DNA of 64,000 nt from an uncultured Roseobacter sp. Lineage in GTDB: Bacteria; Pseudomonadota; Alphaproteobacteria; Rhodobacterales; Rhodobacteraceae. The notes below the pieces were generated by a model that worked only from the letters and a program-made list of their open reading frames with translations, made no database searches and was not told where the DNA came from. Both the position numbers and the translations under genes were made by a program. Of this stretch, positions 34,948 through 43,745 are shown in pieces. Positions within the stretch are counted from its first letter, which is position 1. Each line of letters opens with the position of its first letter. The DNA lies in contig NZ_CANLYL010000016.1 in the NCBI RefSeq assembly GCF_947495275.1, positions 46,074 through 110,073 of the forward strand, in the 5' to 3' direction.

Positions 34948-35919
34948 ATGTTATGGCGCGCCGTAAGTGAAGAGAGCCCCGGGCCAAAATGGTCCGGGCT
35001 TTTTGCCGAGTACTGGCCGGACTACAAGCGCTGGTGGCTGAAGGAAGGCGAGAATGCGCGCCCGACCTATGGGGAATCTCGCACAGCCCTTCAGCAGCAT
35101 ATGCCCGAAATCGTTCCGCTTTACGATGAGCTTTGCGAGTTGGCAGGCGGTGGTGATCTGGCCGCGCGGTTTTTATCGTTTTACTGCCCGCCGCCCTATC
35201 TGGCCGGGTGCAGCCAGGCAATCTGGACCGGCAAGGAGCCGGTCATGGTACGCAATTACGACTACAACCCCAACGCATTTGACAGTCTGGTCTTGCACAC
35301 AAAATGGGGTGGGCGTGAGGTCATGGGCACGTCGGATGGGCTTTGGGGCATGGTGGACGGCGTAAATGACGCCGGCCTTTCAATCTCACTGACCTTTGGG
35401 GGGCGGCGCATCGTTGGCGATGGTTTCGGCGTCCCGTTGATCCTGCGTTATGTTTTGCAAACCTGTCAGACCGCCGATGAGGCTGGCGACGTGCTGGCCC
35501 GTGTGCCTACGCATATGAGCTACAACGTCACAGTCCTGGACAAAAAACGTAACTATCTGACCGCCATGATGGCTCCTGACAGACCGACGCTCATAACACA
35601 TGCGGCCGTTGCAACCAACCATCAGGAAAACGTGGAATGGGTCAGCCATGCGCGGTTCACTGCAACCGTCGAACGGGAGCGTTTCTTGTTACACCGGTTG
35701 AGGTTGCACCGCGACCCCGAAGAAAAGTTCATCGGGGCCTTTCTGAAACCGCCGCTCTATTCCACGGCTTTCACAGCCGGGTTTGGCACGCTCTACACAG
35801 CCGTCTATCGCCCGAAACGCCGCCAAATGGAATTGCGCTGGCCAGGGACTGTCTGGCCTCTGACCATGAAAGCTTTCGAAGAGGGTCACCGCCAGATTTT
35901 ACTACCCGGTGCCGCCTGA
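34948..35919 (+). CDS. C45-family autoproteolytic acyltransferase/amidase
   Basis: This is an Ntn hydrolase related to acyl-CoA:6-aminopenicillanic acid acyltransferase. The 323-residue precursor is expected to cleave itself between Gly87 and Cys88 (YLAGCSQAIWTG), exposing the nucleophilic Cys; the following VRNYDYNPN is the family active-site block. Relatives move or remove acyl groups on amines. Here the acceptor or substrate could be the product of the neighbouring decarboxylase and ligase. It is the last of four same-strand genes before the transporter operon, 125 nt away. Confidence 0.88.
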   Translation: MLWRAVSEESPGPKWSGLFAEYWPDYKRWWLKEGENARPTYGESRTALQQHMPEIVPLYDELCELAGGGDLAARFLSFYCPPPYLAGCSQAIWTGKEPVMVRNYDYNPNAFDSLVLHTKWGGREVMGTSDGLWGMVDGVNDAGLSISLTFGGRRIVGDGFGVPLILRYVLQTCQTADEAGDVLARVPTHMSYNVTVLDKKRNYLTAMMAPDRPTLITHAAVATNHQENVEWVSHARFTATVERERFLLHRLRLHRDPEEKFIGAFLKPPLYSTAFTAGFGTLYTAVYRPKRRQMELRWPGTVWPLTMKAFEEGHRQILLPGAA

Positions 35920-35935
35920 TTTCGAGCAGGTCAGT

Positions 35936-35952
35936 ATTTTATCCAATAAAAT
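35936..35952. other. Short AT-rich stem between the C45 gene and the transporter operon
   Basis: ATTTTAT (35936-35942) and ATAAAAT (35946-35952) form a perfect 7-bp inverted repeat 16 nt after the C45 stop. It may be a weak 3'-end hairpin or an operator for the transporter operon. Confidence 0.35.
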
Positions 35953-36044
35953 CAATTTTGTTCTCGTTAAAGATGCAGAAGGGGCTTGCCAAACCGTGCT
36001 GCGTCCCAAAGATTGTCGCCAGAAAAATAATAGGGGAGACTACC

Positions 36045-37625
36045 ATGAAAAAGACCACAACATTGCTGTCGGCCGCGGTATTGCTGTCAACCACCTGTCT
36101 TGCCAGCGCGGAAACGCTGCGGTGGGCGCGGGCAGGGGACAGCCTGACGCTTGATCCGCATGCTCAGAACGAAGGCCCGACGTCTGCTTTGGCGCACCAG
36201 ATCATGGAACCGCTTGTCATGCGGGATCATTCCGGCGCGATTGTGCCCGCCCTAGCGACCGAATGGGCACCGTCCGAAGAAGACCCGAATGTCTGGACAT
36301 TTTCATTACGCGAAGGCGTGACGTTCCACGACGGATCGGCCTTTGACAGCTCGGACGTCAAGTTCAGCCTTGAGCGCGCGATGACCGAGGATTCGGATTA
36401 CAAGGAATTACTGGCCTCAGTCGCCGAAGTGCGGGCCCCGGATGCCTACACTATCGAGATTGTGACAAACGGCCCGAACCCGATCATGCCAAACAACCTG
36501 ACCAACATGTTCATCATGGACCAGGATTGGGCAGAGGCAAACAACGCCGTCAAGGTTCAGGACTATGAGGGCGGCGAAGACACATTCGCGGCCAAAAACG
36601 CAAATGGAACAGGGCCTTACAAATTGATCAGCCGCGAGCCCGACGTAAAGACCGTGCTGGCAGCCAATGAAAACTACTGGGGCATCGGGGAATTCCCGCT
36701 GGAAGTTTCCGAAATCATCTACACACCGATCCAGAATGCTGCGACCCGCGTGGCAGCGCTGTTGTCCGGCGAGGTGGATTTCATTCAGGATGTGCCCGTG
36801 CAGGACCTTGACCGTGTGGCAAGTACCGACGGCCTGGATGTGCGCACAGCACCCCAGAACCGCGTTATCTTCTTCGGGATGAACTCGGGTGACGCTGACC
36901 TGAAAAATGACAGTGTCGAGGGTGCCAATCCGCTGGCGGACGTGCGCGTGCGTGAAGCGATGAACCTTGCCATCAACCGCGATGCGATCAAGCAGGTGGT
37001 GATGCGCGGCCAGTCGGCACCCGCAGGCATGATTGCCCCTCCTTTCGTGAACGGATGGGATGAGGCAATGGACGCATCTTCCACCACGGACCTCGACAAG
37101 GCCAAGACTTTGATGGGCGATGCGGGTTACGGCGATGGGTTCTCAATCCAGCTTGATTGCCCGAATGACCGCTACATCAACGACGAAGCCATCTGTCAGG
37201 CGGCTGTTGGCATGTTGGCGCAAATCGGGATCACCGTGAACCTGGATGCGAAACCAAAGGCACAACACTTCCCGCTGATCAACAATCTGGAAACCGATTT
37301 CTATATGCTGGGATGGGGCGTTCCTACGTACGACTCTGAATACATCTTCAACTTCCTCGTTCACGGTCGTGATGACAAATACGGGTCCTGGAACGGTACG
37401 CGCTTCACCAACGATGATCTGAACGCAAAAATCCAGAGCCTCGCGTCGAACACCGATCTGGAAGCGCGGGATGCGGATATTGCCGCCATCTGGCAGGTGG
37501 TACAGGACGAGAAACTCTACATTCCGATCCACCACCAAGTGCTGAACTGGGGTATGAAATCGGGCGTCGATACGGTTGTCGAAGCCGAAGATTCCCCGAA
37601 GTTCAAGTACTTCAAGTTCAACTAA
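36045..37625 (+). CDS. Peptide-type ABC substrate-binding protein, first of a tandem pair
   Basis: This is a 526-residue periplasmic SBP_bac_5 protein with a signal peptide (KKTTTLLSAAVLLSTTCLASA, cleavage after about residue 22). Family blocks are present: AGDSLTLDPHAQNEG, LREGVTFHDGSAFDSSDVKFSLERA, and VREAMNLAINRDAI. Start ATG 36045 follows TAGGGGAGA; the upstream open frame overlaps the C45 gene out of frame. The next gene is a paralogue sharing the segment CPNDRY-x-NDEA-x-CQA and similar overall layout. Confidence 0.93.
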   Translation: MKKTTTLLSAAVLLSTTCLASAETLRWARAGDSLTLDPHAQNEGPTSALAHQIMEPLVMRDHSGAIVPALATEWAPSEEDPNVWTFSLREGVTFHDGSAFDSSDVKFSLERAMTEDSDYKELLASVAEVRAPDAYTIEIVTNGPNPIMPNNLTNMFIMDQDWAEANNAVKVQDYEGGEDTFAAKNANGTGPYKLISREPDVKTVLAANENYWGIGEFPLEVSEIIYTPIQNAATRVAALLSGEVDFIQDVPVQDLDRVASTDGLDVRTAPQNRVIFFGMNSGDADLKNDSVEGANPLADVRVREAMNLAINRDAIKQVVMRGQSAPAGMIAPPFVNGWDEAMDASSTTDLDKAKTLMGDAGYGDGFSIQLDCPNDRYINDEAICQAAVGMLAQIGITVNLDAKPKAQHFPLINNLETDFYMLGWGVPTYDSEYIFNFLVHGRDDKYGSWNGTRFTNDDLNAKIQSLASNTDLEARDADIAAIWQVVQDEKLYIPIHHQVLNWGMKSGVDTVVEAEDSPKFKYFKFN

Positions 37626-37739
37626 TAATGTTGGGCCCCATATTGCGGGCCCGGCAGACACCCTGAACCAACTGGGCGCAGGCCAAGCGGGTCTGCGCCT
37701 GCGCCTCATCCCATTCACCTTCTCGCAAAGGACCTTGCC

Positions 37740-39305
37740 ATGCTGCGTTCTGCCGGATTTGCCGCTGTTTTTATCGCTACCGCCACCGCCGGGGTTGCCG
37801 AAGAATTCACCTGGGCGGGAACGACCGATCCACAGACAATGGATCCGCACGCGGTTAACTCCGCGCCTGTTCTGGGATTTCTCAACAACGTATACGAGGG
37901 GCTTTTGCGGCGCGGCAAGGATATGCGCATCGAGCCAGCGCTGGCCACCAGCTGGGAACCGATTGGCGCAGGGGAGGGCTGGCGTTTCACTCTGCGCCAG
38001 GGCGTGACATTTCACGACGGTAGCAGTTTTGATGCAGAAGATGTGCTGTTCTCATATGAACGCGCATCGGACGAGTCCTCAGATACCCGTAGCTGGTTTG
38101 CTTCGGTCTCAGAGGTGAAGATCGTTGACGACTACACGGTCGATATCATGACCACCGCGCCAAATCCGATCTTTCCCGACAGTATCTCGAATTGGATGAT
38201 GCTCGACGCCGGATGGGCAAAGGCCAATGATGCCGAACGTCCCGACAAAGACAACGGCAACTACGCAACACTCAATGCTAATGGCACCGGGGCTTTCAGG
38301 GTCGCTGTTCGCGAGCCGGGACTGCGCACTGTTCTTGAACCCTTCGACGGTTGGTGGGACGAAACGGAGCATAATATCACGCGGGCCGAGTTCACGCCCA
38401 TTCAGAACCCGGCGACGGCGGTTGCCGCCCTGTTGTCGGGTGATGTCGATTTTATCAACCCGGTCCCCATTCAGGATACCGCGCGGCTTGCGTCAAACCC
38501 GGAGGTTAAAGTGGTGCAGGGGATCGAAGCACGGGTGATCATGCTGGGGTTTCCGCATGAGGCCGAGGCGTTGAAGTATTCGGCGGAAACTTCCGATAAA
38601 AACCCGTTTTCCGACGTGCGGGTACGGCAGGCGGTTGCCCATGCGGTCAATGTGCCCGCAATCCTGCAAACGATCATGCGGGGGAATGCCGAAGAGGTCA
38701 GCCAATTGGTCAGCCCGGCCATGCGTGGCTATAGTGCCCCGCTCGCGGACCGTCCCGCCTATGACCCTGACAAAGCCCGCGCGCTACTGGCTGAGGCCGG
38801 TTATGCGGATGGATTTTCTTTCGGCCTCAAGTGTCCAAATGACCGATACCTGAACGACGAAGCTGTCTGTCAGGCCGTCACCGGGATGCTTGCCCAGGTG
38901 GGGATCAAGGCCACGCTTGACGCAATGCCGGTCCAGAATTACTGGCCTGAGCTACGTGCGGACAATTATGACATGTATCTGCTAGGCTGGTCCCCGGGCA
39001 CGTTCGATGCGGAACACCCCATCCGGTTCCTGGCAAGCACCCCCAACGAAGAAAAGAAGCTGGGATCATGGAATTTCGGAGGCTTCTCTAACGATCGGGT
39101 TGATGAGCTTTTGCCCCTGATACAATCCGAGATCGACGACGCAAAACGCCAGGCCATGCTTGATGAAAGTACCAAGATATTGCAACAGGAAGTGGCTTAT
39201 GTGCCGCTTTACGTGGAACCACTGGTTTGGGGGGCTGGTGCGAATATTGACTTGACTCAGCGCTCGGACAACTTCTTCATTCTGCGGTGGGTGACGGTCA
39301 ATTGA
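37740..39305 (+). CDS. Peptide-type ABC substrate-binding protein, second of the pair
   Basis: The 521-residue paralogue has a signal peptide (LRSAGFAAVFIATATAGVA) and the same SBP_bac_5 blocks (TDPQTMDPHAVNS, LRQGVTFHDGSSFDAEDVLFSYERA, CPNDRYLNDEAVCQA). It has its own ribosome-binding site AAAGGA 9 nt before ATG 37740. Two adjacent binding proteins with one set of permeases suggest that the transporter accepts two related ligands, or that one is a sensor. Confidence 0.93.
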   Translation: MLRSAGFAAVFIATATAGVAEEFTWAGTTDPQTMDPHAVNSAPVLGFLNNVYEGLLRRGKDMRIEPALATSWEPIGAGEGWRFTLRQGVTFHDGSSFDAEDVLFSYERASDESSDTRSWFASVSEVKIVDDYTVDIMTTAPNPIFPDSISNWMMLDAGWAKANDAERPDKDNGNYATLNANGTGAFRVAVREPGLRTVLEPFDGWWDETEHNITRAEFTPIQNPATAVAALLSGDVDFINPVPIQDTARLASNPEVKVVQGIEARVIMLGFPHEAEALKYSAETSDKNPFSDVRVRQAVAHAVNVPAILQTIMRGNAEEVSQLVSPAMRGYSAPLADRPAYDPDKARALLAEAGYADGFSFGLKCPNDRYLNDEAVCQAVTGMLAQVGIKATLDAMPVQNYWPELRADNYDMYLLGWSPGTFDAEHPIRFLASTPNEEKKLGSWNFGGFSNDRVDELLPLIQSEIDDAKRQAMLDESTKILQQEVAYVPLYVEPLVWGAGANIDLTQRSDNFFILRWVTVN

Positions 39306-39401
39306 CTTTGATCCCGGCGTTCATCTGATGGCGAGAACACAAACACCCTTGATCAATTGTCGCACCCCTGCGACACCTTGGTGGCACCCGAGAGGACAAA
39401 G

Positions 39402-40382
39402 ATGCTTGCCTATGTGATACAGCGCGTCTTTCAATCGGCCATCGTCTTGCTGGTTGTGGGTCTTGTGGCCTTTTCCATGTTCCGGTTTGTTGGTGATCCT
39501 GTCGACAACATGCTTGGCCAGGAACGCACGCAAGCCGATATCGAGCGGCTACGGACCCAGCTGGGTCTCGACCAACCCTTTCCAGTGCAGTACTTCAAAT
39601 TCCTGCAAGGTGCCGCACAGGGTAATTTTGGTGTCAGCTATCGTCAGGGGCGCCCGGTTTCCGATATCCTGATGGAACGCGCGCCCGCCACGCTGGAACT
39701 GGCCGCTGTTTCTGGTTTTCTGGCAATCAGCATCGGGATCGCTCTGGGCGTTTTCACCGCGATCAGGCGAGACGGGTTCGCGGCCAATGCAATCATGTCA
39801 GTGTCACTCATCGGTGTGTCTCTGCCCACCTTTCTGATCGGTATCTTATTGATCTACCTGTTTTCCGTGGAGCTGGGGTGGCTGCCAAGCTTTGGGCGCG
39901 GCGATACGGTCAAGATTGGAGGCTGGTCAACCGGGTTCCTCACAGAATCTGGTCTTAAGGCGCTGATCCTGCCGTCTATCACGCTTGGCCTTTACCAGAT
40001 GACCCTGATCATGCGGTTGGTGCGCTCCGAGATGCTGGAAGTGCTCAGACAGGATTACATACGGTTCGCGCGCGCGCGGGGCCTGCGGGACCGCGCCGTG
40101 AATTTCCGGCATGCGCTGAAAAATACACTGGTCCCGGTGATTACCGTGACCGGGTTGCAGCTGGGCTCGATCATCGCTTTTGCGATCATCACTGAAACGG
40201 TCTTTCAGTGGCCGGGTGTTGGCTTGCTGTTCATCAACGCAATCCAGTTCGTAGATATCCCGGTGATGGCGGCCTATCTGATGCTGATTTCGGTCATGTT
40301 TGTCGGGATCAACCTGATCGTTGACCTTTTATACTTCGCAATTGACCCACGTCTGCGCGTGGATAGAACGGCGGCGCACTGA
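39402..40382 (+). CDS. Peptide-type ABC transporter permease (DppB-like)
   Basis: This 326-residue inner-membrane permease has an N-terminal helix, the DppB loop VGDPVDNMLGQERTQADIE, then five helices and the closing VDLLYFAIDPRLR. The coupling region is YIRFARARGLRDRAVNFRH. ATG 39402, preceded by AGAGGA, is preferred over the in-frame 39357. Its stop and the next start share one base (TGATG). Confidence 0.94.
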   Translation: MLAYVIQRVFQSAIVLLVVGLVAFSMFRFVGDPVDNMLGQERTQADIERLRTQLGLDQPFPVQYFKFLQGAAQGNFGVSYRQGRPVSDILMERAPATLELAAVSGFLAISIGIALGVFTAIRRDGFAANAIMSVSLIGVSLPTFLIGILLIYLFSVELGWLPSFGRGDTVKIGGWSTGFLTESGLKALILPSITLGLYQMTLIMRLVRSEMLEVLRQDYIRFARARGLRDRAVNFRHALKNTLVPVITVTGLQLGSIIAFAIITETVFQWPGVGLLFINAIQFVDIPVMAAYLMLISVMFVGINLIVDLLYFAIDPRLRVDRTAAH

Positions 40383-41332
40383 TGGCTGACTCTGCACTGA
40401 ATACACCTGCCAAGGAACGCTCACGCCTGCGTGTCGCTCTGGACAGCGATTTCGTCTACCAGTTCAAGAAATCGCCCGTGGCGATCGTTTCGGCAGTGGT
40501 TGTGCTGATCATGGTTTTTTGCGCCCTCTTTGCACCTCTAATAGCACCGTTTAATCCCTTTGATCCTGCCTCGCTCAACCTGATGAACGGGTTTTCCAAA
40601 CCCATGGAACCCAATGCCTTCACAGGCGAGACCTTCTGGCTCGGGACGGACGATCAGGGACGCGATGTCTTCTCCACCATTCTTTATGGCATGCGTATCT
40701 CGCTCTTTGTCGGGGCGGCAGCGGTGCTTTTCGCGATGGTTCTCGGCATCACGCTGGGGTTGATCGCGGGCTACGTCGGTGGTTGGGTTGAGACGATCAT
40801 CATGCGTGTCGCAGATGTACAATTGACCTTTCCCGCCATTCTGGTGGCCATGTTGATTTTTGGCGTTGCCAAGGGAATCACACCCGTTGAGTACCGCGAT
40901 CAAATGGCCATTTGGGTGCTGATTATCGCCATCGGCCTGAGTGACTGGGTCCAGTTCGCCCGCGTCGTGCGTGGTGCCACATTGGTGGAAAAGAACAAGG
41001 AATATGTGCAGGCTGCGCGATTGATCGGGCGTGGTTCAGGGGCGATCATGCTGCGGCACATTCTGCCCAATGTGCTGTCGCCCGTTCTGGTGATCGCCAC
41101 GATCTCGCTGGCATTGGCAATCATTGCCGAGGCTACGCTGAGTTTCCTCGGCGTTGGCGCACCCCCCACGCAGCCGTCCCTGGGCACGCTGATCCGCATC
41201 GGGCAGGGGTTCCTGTTCTCCGGTGAGTGGTGGATTCTGCTCTTCCCCGCTGTAACCCTTCTGACGCTGGCGCTAAGCGTGAACCTGCTGGGCGACTGGT
41301 TACGCGATGCGTTGAATCCACGTCTCAGATAA
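40382..41332 (+). CDS. Peptide-type ABC transporter permease (DppC-like)
   Basis: This permease of 316 residues has a longer N-terminal cytoplasmic tail, a first helix, and the DppC signature GTDDQGRDVFSTILYG. The coupling loop is YVQAARLIGRGSGAIMLRHILPN, and GVGAPPTQPSLGTLI and LGDWLRDALNPRLR are found near the end. It forms the heterodimeric channel with the preceding permease. Confidence 0.94.
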   Translation: MADSALNTPAKERSRLRVALDSDFVYQFKKSPVAIVSAVVVLIMVFCALFAPLIAPFNPFDPASLNLMNGFSKPMEPNAFTGETFWLGTDDQGRDVFSTILYGMRISLFVGAAAVLFAMVLGITLGLIAGYVGGWVETIIMRVADVQLTFPAILVAMLIFGVAKGITPVEYRDQMAIWVLIIAIGLSDWVQFARVVRGATLVEKNKEYVQAARLIGRGSGAIMLRHILPNVLSPVLVIATISLALAIIAEATLSFLGVGAPPTQPSLGTLIRIGQGFLFSGEWWILLFPAVTLLTLALSVNLLGDWLRDALNPRLR

Positions 41333-41343
41333 AGGTATCCTTC

Positions 41344-41799
41344 ATGCGATTTCTCCCAATTTTGGCCGTGCTCGCCCTATCGACCGGTGCCTTTGCACAG
41401 GATACAGAGCGGCTCGAAGCGGCGAAGGCATATGTCGACAGCAAAGGCCAGCAGGGCTTGATGGATGACATGCTGTCACCCGAAGGCGTTATGGCGTCAA
41501 TGGGATTGCTTGGCGATCAATTGACGCCGGAGCAACAAACGACAGTCGCACGCATCGTATCGGAAGAGCTTGCAACCATTCGACCAACAATGGAGAGCGC
41601 TATGATCTCCGGAATGGCAGAAAACTTTACGCTGGATGAGATCAACGCGCTGGCGGATTTTTATGCGTCCGAACACGGGGCATCCGCAATGCGGAAAATG
41701 ACACCGTTCATGACGCAGACCATGCAGAGCATTGGACCGGCCTTCCAGCAAATGCAGGCAAACCTCGCACGACGTATTCAAGAAGAGTTTAGCAAATAG
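41344..41799 (+). CDS. DUF2059-type exported protein
   Basis: This 151-residue protein has a signal peptide (RFLPILAVLALSTGAFA) followed by a helical domain with the DUF2059 pattern FTLDEINALADFYASEHGASAMRK. The role of the family is unknown. ATG 41344 is used because the signal peptide begins there. It is inserted between the permease and ATPase genes with short gaps of 11 and 3 nt, so it is part of the transporter operon and may assist binding or assembly in the periplasm. Confidence 0.85.
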   Translation: MRFLPILAVLALSTGAFAQDTERLEAAKAYVDSKGQQGLMDDMLSPEGVMASMGLLGDQLTPEQQTTVARIVSEELATIRPTMESAMISGMAENFTLDEINALADFYASEHGASAMRKMTPFMTQTMQSIGPAFQQMQANLARRIQEEFSK

Positions 41800-41802
41800 T
41801 CC

Positions 41803-42783
41803 ATGTCTTCACCGGTTCTCTCCATCCGCAACCTGACTGTCGAAATTCCGACACGCCACGGCATTCTGCGCCCGGTAGACGGCGTAAGCTACGATATCGC
41901 AAAAGGTGAAATACTGGGCGTTGTGGGCGAATCCGGGGCGGGGAAATCCATGGCCGGAAATGCCGTGATCGGCCTGCTCAACCCCCCTGCACATATTTCC
42001 GAAGGAGAAATCCGTGTGGGCGAGACACGCGTTGACAACCTTTCCGGCGAGCAGATGCGGCGCATGCGCGGCAAAGAGATCGGCATGGTTTTTCAGGACC
42101 CGCTGACCTCTCTCAACCCCTTGCTCAGGATAGGCGATCAGTTGACCGAAACCATGCTCGCCCATCTCGATATTTCTCGTAGTGAGGCGGAGAAGCGGGC
42201 GGTCGCAGCGCTGGAAGAAGTGGGCATTCCGGGAGCTGCGGAGCGGGTTGGCAGCTACCCTCACGAGTTTTCCGGTGGCATGCGTCAGCGGGTCGTAATT
42301 GCCTTGGCCCTTTGCGCGGAACCATCGCTGATCATCGCGGATGAACCGACCACAGCGCTGGATGTGTCGGTGCAAGCGCAGATCATCTCCCTACTCAAGA
42401 AACTCTGCCGTGAACGTGGCACTGCCGTCATGCTGATCACACACGATATGGGGGTGATCGCCGAAGCCGCTGATCGGGTCGCAGTGATGTATGCCGGTCA
42501 GCTTGCCGAGCTTGGCCCCGTGCGCGATGTGCTGACGGCCCCGCACCACCCTTATACGGACGGGCTGATGGGATCGACGCCTCTGGCCTCGCGCGGCAAG
42601 GATCGGCTGCATCAAATCCCCGGTGCCATGCCACGCCTCGATGCCTTGCCGACTGGCTGCGCTTTTCACCCCCGATGCCCCCAAGCGCAGGACCAATGTC
42701 GCAAGACGCCGGGGCCCCGCATCGAAGATGGGGCAGGGCGCGTCGCCTGCTGGTACCCGATGACGCGGGAGGCCGTGGCCTAA
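41803..42783 (+). CDS. Peptide-type ABC transporter ATPase (DppD-like)
   Basis: This 326-residue ATPase has Walker A GESGAGKS, Q-loop MVFQDPLTSLNPL, signature FSGGMRQRV, Walker B LIIADEPTT, and the C-terminal oligopeptide-transporter extension with TGCAFHPRCPQAQDQC (a cysteine cluster that binds iron-sulfur in related proteins). It ends one base into the next ATPase start (TAATG). Confidence 0.95.
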   Translation: MSSPVLSIRNLTVEIPTRHGILRPVDGVSYDIAKGEILGVVGESGAGKSMAGNAVIGLLNPPAHISEGEIRVGETRVDNLSGEQMRRMRGKEIGMVFQDPLTSLNPLLRIGDQLTETMLAHLDISRSEAEKRAVAALEEVGIPGAAERVGSYPHEFSGGMRQRVVIALALCAEPSLIIADEPTTALDVSVQAQIISLLKKLCRERGTAVMLITHDMGVIAEAADRVAVMYAGQLAELGPVRDVLTAPHHPYTDGLMGSTPLASRGKDRLHQIPGAMPRLDALPTGCAFHPRCPQAQDQCRKTPGPRIEDGAGRVACWYPMTREAVA

Positions 42784-43745
42784 TGGCGCTGGTAGATATA
42801 CGCGGCCTGACCCGCATTTTCGATGTGTCCAAACCCTGGCTGAACCGTGTGGTTGAACGTCGGCAAAAAGCCTTTCTGACCGCAGTGTCCGACGTCAGTT
42901 TCGACATTGCCGAACGCAGTGTCTATGCGCTTGTCGGTGAGAGCGGGTCAGGCAAATCCACGATTGGTAAAATGCTTGTCGGGCTTTTGCCTCCGTCAGA
43001 TGGGTCGGTCGAAATCCGCGGCGTTGATCTGGCGCGGGAAACCGACGCCGCAAAAGTAGACGCGGTTCGGCGCGACATTCAAATGATCTTTCAGGATCCC
43101 TTTGCCTCGCTGAACCCGCGCTGGCGCGTGCGTGACATCATCGCGGAACCGGTTGCCGCCCGGGGGGGCGAAACAACAGGATTGGCAGAACGCTTGCTGG
43201 AACAGGTGGGCCTTTCCGCGCGGGACGCAGGCAAATTCCCGCATGAGTTTTCCGGCGGACAAAGACAGCGCATCTGCATCGCGCGCGCACTCGCATCAGA
43301 GCCAAAACTGATCGTTTGTGACGAGCCCACATCGGCTTTGGATGTGTCGGTGCAAGCGCAGGTCCTGAACCTGATGAGCGATCTGAAAGACACCTTTGGT
43401 CTGACCTATCTCTTCATCAGCCACGACTTGACCGTGGTTCAGCATATGGCTGACCGGATCGGCGTGCTCTATCTTGGCCGCCTTGTGGAAGAAGCCGACC
43501 CGGAGGCACTTTTCGAAGATCCGAAACACCCCTACACGCAAATGCTGCTTGCGGCCGCCCCACAGCTTGACAACTTTGGCCGCGAAGTACCGCCGCCAAC
43601 GGGCGAAATTCCCGACCCGATCAACCCGCCGACGGGGTGCGCTTTTCACCCGCGTTGCGCCATCGCCACGTCGATCTGCTCTCAGAAACGGCCGGAAATG
43701 CGCCTGCTGCGCGGCGCACGAGTGGCCTGCCATCTGGCCGAATGA
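42783..43745 (+). CDS. Peptide-type ABC transporter ATPase (DppF-like)
   Basis: The 320-residue partner ATPase has Walker [10 protein letters not shown]-loop MIFQDPFASLNPR, signature FSGGQRQRI, Walker B LIVCDEPTS and the C-terminal TGCAFHPRCAIATSIC extension. ATG 42783 shares a base with the previous stop, which excludes the longer open frame from 42675. It overlaps the CoA-transferase gene by 4 nt, so transcription clearly continues into enzymes. Confidence 0.95.
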   Translation: MALVDIRGLTRIFDVSKPWLNRVVERRQKAFLTAVSDVSFDIAERSVYALVGESGSGKSTIGKMLVGLLPPSDGSVEIRGVDLARETDAAKVDAVRRDIQMIFQDPFASLNPRWRVRDIIAEPVAARGGETTGLAERLLEQVGLSARDAGKFPHEFSGGQRQRICIARALASEPKLIVCDEPTSALDVSVQAQVLNLMSDLKDTFGLTYLFISHDLTVVQHMADRIGVLYLGRLVEEADPEALFEDPKHPYTQMLLAAAPQLDNFGREVPPPTGEIPDPINPPTGCAFHPRCAIATSICSQKRPEMRLLRGARVACHLAE

